Origin: Gonium pectorale | Taxonomy: Eukaryota > Chlorophyta > Chlorophyceae > Chlamydomonadales > Volvocaceae | NCBI GenBank assembly: GCA_001584585.1 | Contig: LSYV01000034.1 | Coordinates: forward strand, 633,443-697,442 | Direction: 5' to 3' | Length of the DNA stretch: 64,000 nucleotides | In this document: in pieces, positions 23,161 to 35,500 of the stretch | How the letters are laid out: every line of letters begins with the position of its first letter | How positions within the stretch are numbered: position 1 is the first letter of the stretch | Notes under the pieces: generated by a model | What the model saw: only the letters and a program-made list of their open reading frames with translations | Told to the model about the DNA's origin: nothing | Databases searched by the model: none | Made by a program: the position numbers and the translations under genes

Positions 23161-26100
23161 ATGCCGGCAACATGTGCTGAACACGTTCTAGACGCGATCG
23201 AGAAGGCTTGCGCATCCAGCGCACTAGAGGAGGACGAGAGCGAGCCTTACAAGCACAAATATGAGGCCGCGGACCTGCTGAGGAAAGTTCTCGGCGAGCG
23301 GTCGGTTTTGGGCGCGGAGCCCAAGCCCTCCGCTGCTGTCGGAGACGCCGCAGCGAGCGCGGCGCCGCACGAAGCCAACGGAAGTAGCGATGCGGGCCCG
23401 GCCGCGGACCCTGTCGGCGCGGCCCCGCGGCCAGCGCCCGAGTTCGAGCTCGCGGCCGCGGCCGCTCGAATTCGCTGCGGCCTGATCCTCCTCGAAACCG
23501 ACCTACTCCCCGACGGAGAGAGCAGCATCGTCGCGGGCCTACCGCAGCTGGAGAAGTCTCCCGACGCCTTCCTGGCATGGCTCTTAGAGGCGTACAACGC
23601 GCTCGGCGCGCTGTACAGGTGCGCCCCCTCCCGCGTGATGCTCATGCCAGCGCCGATCGGGCCAGAGGCAAGCGCCACCACTGCACGCGCCTGTTGGAGA
23701 TCGCGCCGGGGAACGGAAGGGGCCGCCGCCGAGCCACCTCGCACCGTCGCTGCGTTGCCCTCTTCCGCTCCTCCGCCAGTAACCTGTTTCTGCTCCCCCC
23801 CATCATCCGCTCCCTGCCCTCTCCCTGTTTTCCCATGCACCTGGACCCTGTCTGGAGCTCAGCTCCCGCGGCGAGCTGCCCACCGCGCTCAGCTGGCTCC
23901 AGCGCGCCGAGTCGCTCTACCAGGGGTTGACAGCCACAGGGACGCGGCACGCGCATCTGGCGCTGCCCATCGCAGGACTCGCACCGCCAGCGGCGCCGCC
24001 GGTGGAGGCCCCCTCGGAGGCCGCTGGGCAGGCTGCAGGCGAGGCGGCGTCCGCTGCGCCGGGGAGCGGCGCGCAGGGGCCGCAGGCGGAAGCGTTGGGG
24101 CAGGGGGAGGTGGCGGCGCCGGCGGACGCGCAGGGGCGACAGGACGGGGCGCAAGAGAGCGGGGACCCGGCCGCGGCCCCCGGGCAGCCAGGGACAGATG
24201 CCACGGGCGGAGCAGCACCGGCGGCGCCGCCGGAGCCCGGTGCTCCAGCCGAAGGCGAGGCGGCGCCAGCTGAAGGCGAGGCGGCGCCAGCTGAAGGCGA
24301 GGCGGCGCCAGCTGAAGGCGCAGTTGGCAGCGGCCCATCAGCGACCGAGCCCGACCCTGCGATGGCAGCGGATGCCAACGGCGCCGCTGCTGCCTCCTCT
24401 GAACCGCCCAGCCGAGCAGGGTCAGAAGGGGCGCCGGCGGCGGGGGCTGCCGCCTCCGTGGCCCCCGCAGAGCCGGCGGCCGGCGCCGACGGGGCAGCTC
24501 CGTCCTCGGCGCCGGCCCCGGCGTCGTTATCGGCCTCACCCAGCACGACGTTGCCGCGCCTGCACCTTCCCGCCAACGACAACGATGCCGTACAGGAGCA
24601 GTACACCAGGACGCTGTACTACCTGGCGCAGGTGTACGGCCACATGAAGGTGGCGGACCGCTCGGCGCTCTACTGCGCGGCCACGCTCTACCGCCAGCTC
24701 GCGTCAGGTGCGTGCGCGGCCTGGGGACCCGTCAAAGCAGCGTCGCCTCGCGCGGGGCCACGGAGTTAGTGAGCGCCGGAGTGCCAGTGAGCCCCACCGG
24801 ACCGGGGTTCAGGGGATTGCGGGACTGACTGCGGTCCGCGCCGTGTCGAGGAAAGCGCGGCGCGGGACTGCGTGCAGCGTGGCGTTCACTGTGGCAAGTC
24901 TGTAGCCCTGTGTTGAGCACACAAGCGGCTCGTGATGTGCCCCACCCCCCCGGGTGCACCATCCGGGACCGGAGCGGCTGCGGGGACTCGGGTCCGGGAG
25001 ACGGCACGCTCTCAGGTGCCTGTGAGCGCCATCCGTACAACCCTGTGTGTTCGGTCTTCGGTGCCGCAGTCATCGGTTTTCGCCGCTGCCAGTGCCGCAT
25101 CCATCCCACTGTGCCCGCTTAGATTCCTTGGCGAGTATTCACCCCAGAAGGCAAAAGCCACAGACGGCATGTGCGTTGCGACCTGTGCGGCAGGCAAGTA
25201 CGAGCTCGACACGTGGGTCAACAACTGCCTGCAGCTCGGCGGCTACTACGCCAAGGTGCACGCGTACGGCCTGGCCATGTACTGCCACGCGGCGGCGCAG
25301 GCGGGTGAGTGCGGCAGGCAGGTCGGCGCCATAGCAATGATCAAAGGGGGGGTGCGAGGGGGAGGGAGGTGCAGTGCGGCGGGACAGCGGTGTGGGTGCG
25401 CCTGCGGGTGAGGGCAGCCGCCTCGAGGCGGGTCAACTTCATGGCACCTGCAAGCGCGGCGCTGCAGGGATGGCGGCGCAGGGATGGCCGTGCGGCGCAC
25501 GGTGGGCGCGTGTGTGCCAGTAGTGAATCCGAGTAGCGTTCAGCAGCGTGCGCGATTATTGTCCCCCTGATTGATTGATGCCACCCCGCTCGATCGGTGG
25601 AGGCCTACGCTCCTGCGCTTCCGCCTCTGCAAGCGGCAAGTTCCTGGTAGCCGTCTGTTGCAGCTCCGTGTGGCATGACGCAGCGCCCTGCCCCGCCCTG
25701 CCCCGCAGTGGTGGACCGGGACACCGCGGCGGGCCGGTCGCTGGGCGAGGACGTGGCGGCCAACGTCAAGGTGCGCCCGGACCGGACCCTCCCGTGTACC
25801 TGCCAACCATCCTGCCCCCTGGCCCCAGCCTCCCCCCTACACACACGGACTGAGTAACCCAACCCCGCGGCCCCTCCGCCCGCCCAGGTGCACACAGCGC
25901 CGCTGCGCTCCCGACGCACCGCCTCCTGCAGCACACATACGTTCCGCGCCCACCCACCCGCCTCCCCGCCTGCCGCGAACTCCAACGTCCGCCCGTCCCC
26001 GCGCAGCGCGTGCCCTGCCTTGTCGCTGTGAGGCTGAGCGCTCCCCTAAAGCCCTCGCCGCCCTCTGCATTGGGGCCGCCCGCAAGCGCAGCTGGCCACC

Positions 26101-28889
26101 GCCCGGCTGCACGCCATGCGGCTGAGCGCCAGCCACTCCATGCACATCGAGGGCAAGGATCTCGAGGTCCACTACCCCGACGTGTCGTACTTTCCAGACT
26201 ACCTGCGGTGGGTTTAGGGGTTGTGGAACTCGGGGGACGTTTGGGTGTAACGGCATCAGCTAGGAAGCTACCGGCCGGAGGAGCTTTGGGCGAAGGCGCG
26301 TGCCTTACGCGACAAACCGAAAAGGAGCAAAAGGGCAGGCGGGCGGGCGGGTGGATTGAAGCGTGGAATATGCCGCGGCTGGGCTGGGCTGTAGGGGGTT
26401 GTGGTGCAGAAAGGGGGCGCGGCGGGCCGGACGGCAGACCAGGGCCCCGCCGCCGTTGTCGCTGCCGTTGCGGCTGGCGATGGCACGAGCCTCACCAAGA
26501 CCCGGGCCCCTCTTGCTTTTGCCGCAGGTTTCCGGGGCTGCAGCTGGCCGCGCCCGACTCGTTCCCCTGGGGCCGCGAGGCCCTGGCAAAGGACTTTGAC
26601 GGCGCGCGCGAGCTGTTCAACACCGCGATGCCGTACTTCAAGGACGCGCTGTCGTACTACCAGCTGGACGGCTTCGTGACCGACCACGTGGGCATCCTGA
26701 TGGACATGAGCAACATGTACAGGTCGGTTTGCCGTTGGCGGTTGGCGGTTACGATGGCGTGCGCAGCGCTTTGGCTCTCTGCGCTGAGTACCGGTACTGG
26801 CCGAATCCCCCGCCGTCGCTGATCATCTCACCCCTCACGTCGGACCCTCGCCGGCGCCACGGTTCCCCACCTACGGCTTTGGGCTTGTCCGTCTTCTTTC
26901 CCCACCTCCCCTGCCGAATCTTCCTTACCTCCACACGCTACCCACCCGCCTACATGTACCACGCCCTCATGTCCTGCCCCATCATCACCCTTCCTCCGCA
27001 GGTGCCTGGCCTCGTTCGAGTCTGACCCCAGCCGTGTGGCGGCCATGCAGCGCTGCCGCTGCCAGCTGCTGGAGCCGCTGTCGGGCCAGCTCAACCCGCA
27101 GTTCTACCCCGGGCTCAGCCGGTCCATAGACCTGGAGCTGGCGCACGTGTACCGGGAGGTGTCGGACGTGCGGGAGCGGCAGGGGGGACAGGCGGCCAAG
27201 GTGCGGGAGACGGGCTAAAAAACATGCGGGAGCATCTTTGGAGACTGAGGAAAGGGCGAGCATGGACTTGAGTGGCGATCAGTTCTCCATGGCGCCAAAG
27301 CGGGGCACGCAAAGATCGGGGGAAGTAATCAGCCGCATAACGCAACACGCTTGTTGTGGCACAGGCATCTATCGGACAAGCAGCTCCTGCATGTCAAGCA
27401 GGCTGATCCGCCCGTAATTGCCGCCATCGAAAGCCACGAAGGGAACGCTGGCCTGGATGCAGTTCGGCGACCCCCGTTGCGCCACGCTGCCTCCGCTCTC
27501 CTGCAGTAGGCCCGCCTCCCCTTCTAAGCCTCATACGAAGTCAGGCATGCACCAGCGCCTCCTGCGCTCCTGGAGTTGGCCGCGCCGCCTTGCTCATCGT
27601 TGCCCCCACCCACCCTCCCTCCCTGCCACCCCTCCCCCTCCCTCTCCCGGCCCTCCTCGCCGCTCTGGGACCGCAGACAGCCTCGGCAGCCGCCTCTGCG
27701 GTCAAGTACTACCAGCGCTTCCTGCGCTCCTTTGCCACCTCGGAGGGCGGAGACCTGCCCGACCGCATCGACACCGACAACGAGCCGTACTTCCTGATGG
27801 CCTCGTTCGGCCTGGGCCGCATGCTGCACCGGATGAAGGGAGGGGCCTCGGGAGCGCCAGCGGACCCCAGGTGGGTGCGAGCGTCTGGGTGTGTGGGGGA
27901 GGGCCGCGTGTGTAATGTGTTTTGGCGGGCCAGCGGTTTGGGCGACCACAGTGTGCGAGTGGGGCTGACGGCTCAGCTGCCGTCGAGCATATCTCGTGGG
28001 CATGGTGCGCGGTCGGTCGGGAGCGCCGGTGGGCCCCTGGTGTGGGAGACGCGGGTGGGGTGGGGTGGGGGCTGAAGCGGTGCGAGCGGTCGGCACGGTG
28101 TCACAGCGGGCTGCATGCTGCGGATGCGCGTGGGCGTGCGCGGGGTTGTCCCATCGCTCGCCGCCAGTGGGCCCCTCATAGCCCTGCTGCCGCATTCACA
28201 ACGCGTTCTGGCCCTCAGAAGTTCCTCGCCCCAGGCGCGGCCTTTGCCGTGCGCAGTGTCCACGTTGCGCGTGGGCGCAGCTCCCCGGGTGTGCAAAGTG
28301 CCTTGCCGTACCGTCGCCGATGAGCATGCCCCCGCCGCTCAGCCGTTTCTCATCCCCAACTTGCGCCCCCTGCGCCCCACCTCCGCACGCATCGGCTCCC
28401 CAGCTATGCCCAGCTGGTGGTCTCGGCGCACAAGCACCTGCAGTGGACTGCCGCGTACGTCAAGCGGCACGCGTTGGAGGCGTGGACGGAGGAGGCGCAG
28501 GTGCGGGCGGGGGACGTGAAGGATGGGGGCGAGGGAAGTCACACGGCCCTCACAGCTGCCGGCGAGCTGATTGACACTCTCGTGGCTCTGCCCGCGGTCT
28601 CGCCTCCTGCCCTGCTTGAGTTCAGCCATCCCGTTTCCAAATTCCCATCCTGCCCGGTGCAAAACTTCCTTCCACCATTTAACCCCGCACCACGTCGCCC
28701 GCTCTCCCCACCTGAACCCAAACTGTTGTCTATTTCCGGCATCTTGCCCCATGCGCCCCGCCCCCGCCCCCGGTGGCCGTCCGTTCCCCGCTTTGCCCCC
28801 TCCAGGCTGCCGAGGAGCTGAGCGAGCTGCTTGTGGAGCGAATGCGACTGCACGCGCTGGCCGCGTCGCGCAAGGCGGCGGGGCGGTAG
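23161..28889 (+). CDS. KIF-binding protein (KBP) homologue
   Basis: Exons: 23161-23618, 23863-24707, 25194-25304, 25709-25770, 26092-26207, 26528-26722, 27002-27200, 27677-27870, 28404-28500, 28806-28889. All are GT-AG and phase-consistent, giving 786 residues. KBP is a helical TPR-type protein that binds kinesin motor domains and blocks microtubule attachment in animals. Matching blocks in order: KHKYEAADLLRKVLGE; EAYNALGALYSSRGELPTAL; TLYYLAQVYGHM with CAATLYRQL; DFDGARELFNTAM; YYQLDGFVTDHVG; LLEPLSGQLNPQFY; AVKYYQRFLRS; and a C-terminal ELSELLVERM helix. Human KBP is about 620 residues; the extra length is mainly an Ala/Pro/Glu/Gly-rich insert at about residues 195-383 containing four copies of a seven-residue APAEGEA motif. 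The start is the first ATG before the conserved N-terminal helix. Identity as KBP is strong; kinesin binding in this organism is inferred. Confidence 0.9.
24247..24320 (+). repeat. 21-bp in-frame tandem repeat in the KBP insert
   Basis: The unit CCAGCTGAAGGCGAGGCGGCG recurs about three and a half times in the coding frame and encodes APAEGEA repeats. It lies within the low-complexity insert between two conserved helical parts of KBP, so length changes would keep the frame. Confidence 0.85.
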
Positions 28890-28925
28890 CGCCCCGACCC
28901 GACCCTTTTGGGCGCTACCGCCCCG
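28879..28925. terminator. Perfect 15-bp inverted repeat at the KBP stop codon
   Basis: CGGGGCGGTAGCGCC at 28879-28893 is the exact reverse complement of GGCGCTACCGCCCCG at 28911-28925, with a 17-nt loop ending in CTTTTG. The left arm includes the TAG stop codon (28887-28889). It could form a stable hairpin at the start of the 3' UTR. A role in mRNA 3'-end processing is a guess; it could also be the trace of a small inverted-repeat element. Confidence 0.6.
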
Positions 28926-29591
28926 CCTGGAGGGGAGGGGCGCGGGGCCGCAGCGAGCCGGGGGGTCGGCCGCCCCGGACGACCAGCGAGGCCGGGATCC
29001 TGAGGGCGGCCACCTGCCCGGGCGTGAAGCACGGCGGCGGGGGATGTTGCGGCAAGTATGGCTGGCGCCATGGTGGTGCGATCCATTGGTCTGTTGCGTT
29101 CACGCCCAGCGACGGCGGCGACGGTGATACTGGGCGGGTGGCCCAAAGACCCAGTCACGACTCTGCGCGGCCTTGCACAGCTACGCCTTCTCAGGGCTTC
29201 TGTCCTCTCCTCCTATTCGCATGGGCCAGATTGCCAGCCGGTGTGGCCCAGCACTCGCTCGTCTCCGTAAACGCAGATGAATCGCAGTTACCGTATGAGA
29301 ACACCGCAGGTCTGTTCTGCGTCCCTCCGCAGCGCGCGGTTGGCCTTGGCGGCGCCGCCAAGAGCATCGGTCGCCACCACACTCGGTCCATACCCCAGCC
29401 CCGCCGCCCCATCGGACTTCACGACTCCCGCCTGCAACCCGGAACAGTTGCCTGGCTCTTTCGGGCCCCTGCCATCAACGGCCACTTGACCCCTTCGCCC
29501 TGTCTCAGCCACAGAAAGGGACCCTAACCTCTACCGCGAATCGCACGACCCTAGGCTCAAACGTGTAGCCCCCCTTCTCTGGTGCCGGCCC
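28926..29591. other. Interval between two convergent genes
   Basis: KBP (plus) and the exonuclease gene (minus) end toward each other here. Beyond the hairpin at its left edge I see no conserved coding block. It should hold both 3' UTRs. Confidence 0.5.
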
Positions 29592-32500
29592 CTACCGGGT
29601 TTCTGCCTGCGCCGCCTGTCCGGCGAACTGCCCAGTGCCACCGCCGGAATCTGCAGCGCCAAAGCCGACTTCCGCCACCGTAGAAACGCCAGCGCTGAGC
29701 TCCCCCTCGCCAACAGCCCGCGCATGCAGCGCGGCAGCATCCGCCAGCGCGATGCATGCTCCAGCACCGGCGCCGGCGCCCGCGGCAGCGGAACCGCCGC
29801 CCAGAGCGCCAGCGTCGGGAGCACCGACGCCGGCAGGCCCTTGCGGCGTCTCCACAGCGCAGTGCCACGCGCCTGCTGGCGGTGCCGCAGCGGCGGGGCT
29901 GCCTGCCAGCGGTGCTACCGGCACCGCTGGCGCCGCCGTACGGCGATACGGCAGACGGACCAGGGCAGACCACACTGCGAGGCCCGCGTATGCGTCCAGA
30001 GCAGCATACCTGCGCACCCAGACATACACCGGGAACCGCTTACACTCGTCGTATGCGTTTTTCTTTTCAACACCGGGAACACACCCAGGGCTCACGGAAC
30101 CGGGGCAGGCAACAAGCCAGGAACAGCACAACTGCGCAGAGCCTGCGCAACGGGCCATTGTGTTGACGCCAGTAACATAGCTTGGCTGAGCCCTGCGGAA
30201 TGCAACCTCAGGTTACGCAGGATGAGAAGCCCCCTTCGGAGTCCTACACAATGTGTAGGCCCTTCGGGACGTCGGTTTGCAATGGCGCTGTGCGGATAGA
30301 GATGGTGGAGCCATAAGCCGTTACGGCAGCAAGGCGTGCTGGCCGTGTGGCAGTGCGTTATGTCAGTGCAGAAGCCCGTCGGTCACTGCTTTGCGCGGGA
30401 TCGGGACCAGCACGTGGCACTGTGCACGACGTCAGTGCGCAGTAGCCACGGTGCGGGACGGCGCGTCGCGCCGACTCACCGCTGCTGAGCGGCGTCTAGC
30501 GGCCGCTTCTCCCAGTTGCCGCAGCGGATGTTGTTGGGCTTGGGCAGGTGGCACCGGAGCGCAACTTCCACAAGCGCTGAGGCGGGGCGGGGCGGGCGCA
30601 AGGACCGGTAGGGGGACCCATGTGCGGTTGGGCGAGAGGGGCTTCCCGTGGTGGGGCCGCCGTCATGGAGGCGGGAGCACAAAGCGCGCGCGCGTCGGTT
30701 GCTGGAGCAGGCTTGGTTTCAACGCAGTCGCCGTGAACGCCGTGGGCCCAACGAGCCCAGTGAGCAGTCACCCATCCGTCCCGCGGAACTAGCTCTGGCG
30801 CATGATTGTACCTGGGCGCGTTGATTACAGACGCATTACACAGTGCCCACCTGCCAGGGACCAGCGCGAGCGGTACTCCGTGTTGATGGTGACGTGCTCA
30901 ATCACCTTCGCAACATGGCAGAGGGGCACGGCAGGTGGGCGCTCAGCCCAGCCTAGCCGCCTTGTCCAAGGCAGGGAGGGTATCACTGCGAGTATCGAAC
31001 CGAGCCGTCGGCTCTGGTCTCGAAGTCAACTCATTGTTTTACCTGAACAGCAAGCTGGTGTCAACGGCTGAAAGGACACATGGCTGTAATGGCGCCGCGG
31101 ACCGCACCCAGCTGCGGGAGGCGGGCTTATCCAGGACGGCCAAGACACGCAGACCGAGCGGCGCCCGCCACCCCCCACCGCACCTGCAGCACTCGCTCGT
31201 TGGCCACCGAATCGAGCTCCAGCAGCCCCCGCATATCAACCTGCATGCGCGGGTACAGGTACGCGTGTCGGTGCGTTCCGCGCACACGTGTACGACACAC
31301 AGGCGTACAGCGCCCGTGCATTGGGGGAGTGTGCCACACCCCTGCGGGTCCCCCGCGCCGGGATGCAAGATTGGTGACCCCTGCGGGTCCCGGTGCAGCA
31401 AACGTGTAACGACGTTACAGCGCCCCCAGAATGCGAGCGACACAGGCATGGCGTGCCGCCTCCACAAGATGGGAACCGATGCACCCTTGTGCCAGCACGG
31501 TACCTACCCCATAGTCACGCTTGAGCTTGCTCGCGTCTCCTGATATGTTGACGCCCACCTGCAGGGTGTCCCACGCTTCGCGATGTGGACAAGGGAAATC
31601 TTGCAACGCGAAGGCGGTCGGGCACTCCTGCAGCGTCGACTCTGACGCCCGCATAGACACGCGCAGTCGAGATGTGTCCGCAGTGCCAAGCTAGGGAAGA
31701 CACCAACTATGCCCGGCTCCTCCGCTCCCGCTGGCCAACCTGTACTACCATGCAATATCCGGCAATGGGCACGGACGGCGGGTCACAGCCCTGGCCGGTC
31801 CCCAGTCCCCGCACACCGGACAACCTGCGTGCGCCAGATCTCCGAGCCGCGCCCCGTCGGGCTGCGCCGCCATCTCGCTGAGTACCCCGTTCCACGCCCG
31901 CCCCGCTCTGGTTTGCACCCGCGTGCTGCTGCGTAGGGTGCGGCCGCAGCCCCAACCCGGCGCCCCGGCGCCAACCTTTCTCGGCTCTTCCGCCTCCAGC
32001 AGCTCCCGCAGCCGCGGAGTGATCCCGCAATGGATGACGTGCAGCAAGAGGCAGCAGCAGCTGCGGCCTGCACAGGATGGGAGGAGGTGGATGGACCCGC
32101 GGTGTACCTTGCGCCGTTCCGCTCCAGGCGGGGCAGGTCAGGGGCCTCTGTGGCTTCGGGCTGCTGCCATGCCAGGCAGGCTCGGGTGCGCGACGCTCGC
32201 AGGCTCTCGCACTCAGGACGACAGGAGGTCGGCAGGCGCAGCGCCCGTTCACCATGCTTCCTTTCGGCCAGTACGGATGTGCATGGGAGCCGGACTCTGA
32301 CGATCGGGCTTCGTGCGCATACCTGCATCGCTGTGGACGGTGTAGTCCGCGTTGGCGGGCAACGCACGAGTAGGGTAGCAGATCTGGACCAGCGCCGTCG
32401 GGTTCCCGGCGCAGCCTGGCGGCAAACAACGTAAGAAACCGTGGATCCGCCTGGACAAGATCCCGCCTGTACAAGATCAGGTCTGCGCCATTCTCCCACC

Positions 32501-35500
32501 TACGGCTGACACCAAAACTTCGGAGCCCATGCACGGCACATGCCCAGCCACCAGCAAAAGGGCGTGGCACGCTCCCGACGGCACCAAGGCACCACTTGCG
32601 CGGCCCCGGGTAGCATAAGTCTGCTGCCGGAGCGCAGCGGCCCGGCCCGGCCGGCCTCCCGGCTAGCCGTACAGCGGTGCCGTACCTGCCACGTACTGCG
32701 GGCGCCACTCCATGTCAAGCCCGACCATTCTGGGTCGCGCCTCCATCAGCTCGGACAGCAGCCAGTCCACCTCCACGGCGGTCGCCGCGTACCTGCGCTA
32801 GGGGGCGGGGGGAGGCCACAGGCCGTCCAGACCGAGGCGGTTGGGCATGCGGTGAGCGGGAACGCTGGGACTGTTGGAAACTCTCTCGGTTTGCCGCCTG
32901 ATCCGGACCAGCCGCCGCCGGCAGTGCAATGACTTGCAACAGATGCGAGCGTGGTTCTGGAGAAGGGGGTGTGCACCTCCGAAGGCGGGCGGGGGCGGCG
33001 CGCACGTGTAGGATCATACCAGCGACCCAAGGGCGTGTAGGCAACAGCCGGAATAGATGAGAGACGGAAATGCCCCAGCGACACACAAACGTGTCCACAA
33101 TGAAGTTAAGCGTGTAGCTGGCCATCTGCGCACCTCACACGCCCCGAGTACACGAGCGTTGGCGGCCTTGGTCCAGGCTGCGGGCCCGGCGCGGCCCCGC
33201 CCGCAGCTGACGCGGCAGCTGCCTTGGCCGCACGCACCTCCGCGATCGACGGCAGGCCGGGGCGGCTGCCGGTGTTGCTGTCGGCGGCGTGGGGGCCCGG
33301 CCTCGGCGCGGCAGCGGCGGCGACGGCGGCGGAAGAGGAAGAGGAAAGCGCGCTGCCTCCTACGAACGAGGCAGGCAGTCGTCGCCCGGGTGGTGCTCCA
33401 CTGGCAGTCTTGCCGAGGGCATTCCGTGCAGCGTCTTCCTCAGCGACGGGACCCGGCACCATACTGCCGAGCGTCCCGCCGCAGCAGGTGCTGTCCCCAT
33501 CACCAGAGGCTCCTGTCGCGCCTGGCAGAAGCAACGCCGGGCCGGCGCCGGCGCTATCCGGTCTGCTCTGCAGTCCGGCAGGCGCACACTCCAGTTCGCA
33601 GCAGCCGGACATTCGCCCGTGCTTGAAGCCCGCAGCCCCCCCACCGGCAGCTGCAACAGCGCCCGAGGCCGGGGCCACCTCGGCGGGAGCCATCGCCTCG
33701 CCGGGCGCTGCCCCAAGCGCAGGCATCGCTCCAGGCAGCGTGCAGCCTTGCGGCGCGGAGGACAAGCCGGCACCCTGCGCCTGGCCCACCCCACCACCGG
33801 ATACCGACCCCGATTGCGCCTGCGTGCGCCCTGGGCCCCACGGCGGCGCCGTCCCGGCCTCCAAGGTCGGTTGCGGTAGCCACGCTGCTGCCGCGGCTGT
33901 CATCGCCGGGGCGCTGGGTCCATAGGACTGCACACCAGAAGGCAGACCGGAGGCAACGCCGTGTATCTGTCTCGCCGGCAAGGCCACCATAGGAGGCTCT
34001 GCGGGAGCGGCCTGCTGCTGCAGAGGCTGCTGGTGTGGCCCGCGGCCCCTGAGCGCCTCCGCTGCCGCATGGCCTCCCGATTGCGCTTGCTGTGACGGCC
34101 TGGCATACCAGTGCCAGGCCTCCGGACCACAGTGAGCTGGCCCGTGGCTGTGTGCTGTGCCGGCCTGCAGCGCAGCCGTCGGCCCCACCTCACCCGCCTG
34201 TCGCCCAGCCGCCTCCACCTGCTGCGCCGGCTGCCCGCCCATACCCACAGCCAAAGAGCAGGCAGACCCGTTCGCCGTACAGCCTCCGCCTTGGCGTCCG
34301 TAGGCTGCAGCCGGATGGGCTGTGCACTGAATTCCAGCGCATCTTGGCCCCGGGTCTCCGTGGCTAAGGGCCCACGGTGTGGCTGGCTGCCAACTTTTGC
34401 GCTCGGAGGGAGTTTCCCAGCCTGCCGGCGCTGCGTGCGTCGAGCGCTCTCGCCCCTGCTGACACCCGTAGTGTGCATAGCGGCCTTGAGGCTGAGGCTG
34501 TGCCTGCGGATTGTGCGGCGGTTGCCATGCCTGTGGTACCCGAGGATGATCGAGCACCAGCTGGCCGCAGTACGAAGAGGCCGTCTGAGGCGGGGACTGC
34601 AGCCGAGGAGGCGAAGATGCGCAAGCTGCGCTGGGCAGGTCGCGCTGCTGCTGCTGCTGCGGCGGCGGCGGGGCTGTAAGTGCGGGGCGCAACGGCTGCT
34701 GCTGCTGTTCCGGCTGCGTCCGTTGCTGCTGTTGGACCTGCTGCCGAGGTTTATGCTGGAGTAGCCCCATGCCGATCAGGGCTGCGGCGGGAGGGAGCGG
34801 CACGAACAAGCTCAGTGGCCGTTGCTGCTGCAGCTGCTGCTGCTGCTGCTGCTGCTGCTGCGGGTGCCGAGCTCCATGTCCTTGCGGTTGCAGCGGCTGC
34901 TTATGCGGCTGCTGCTGCCGCTGCTGCTCTGGGCGGAACTGCGGCCTGTGGGGCGCTGGCTGTGGCACTGCCGGGGGCTGTGTCGCTGGTGCCGCCTGCG
35001 GCCGCCCCCCTGATGCGTCGCAAGACCCGGGTAATGCTGGACTCGGCTGGCTTGTGGACGCCGATGCCTGTGCCTGCTGGCTTGTGGACGCCGACGCCTG
35101 TGCCTGCTGGCTTGTGGACGCCGACGCCTGTGCCTGCTGGCTTGTGGACGCCGACGCCTGTGCCTGCTGGCTTGTGGACGCCGACGCCTGTGCCTGCTGG
35201 CTTGTGGACGCCGACGCCTGTGCCTGCTGGCTTNNNNNNNNNNNNNNNNNNNNNNNNNNNNNNNNNNNNNNNNNNNNNNNNNNNNNNNNNNNNNNNNNNN
35301 NNNNNNNNNNNNNNNNNNNNNNNNNNNNNNNNNNNNNNNNNNNNNNNNNNNNNNNNNNNNNNNNNNNNNNNNNNNNNNNNNNNNNNNNNNNNNNNNNNNN
35401 NNNNNNNNNNNNNNNNNNNNNNNNNNNNNNNNNNNNNNNNNNNNNNNNNNNNNNNNNNNNNNNNNNNNNNNNNNNNNNNNNNNNNNNNNNNNNNNNNNNN

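Noticed and set aside
31707..32708. 333-residue minus-strand open frame
   Set aside because: It runs through two exons of the exonuclease gene in wrong frames and through introns. The conserved blocks lie in other frames joined by splicing.
32715..33125. Minus-strand open frame starting MASYTLNFIVDTF
   Set aside because: It starts inside the intron just after the GTGAG|GTGCGC donor at 33134 and does not match the exonuclease fold.
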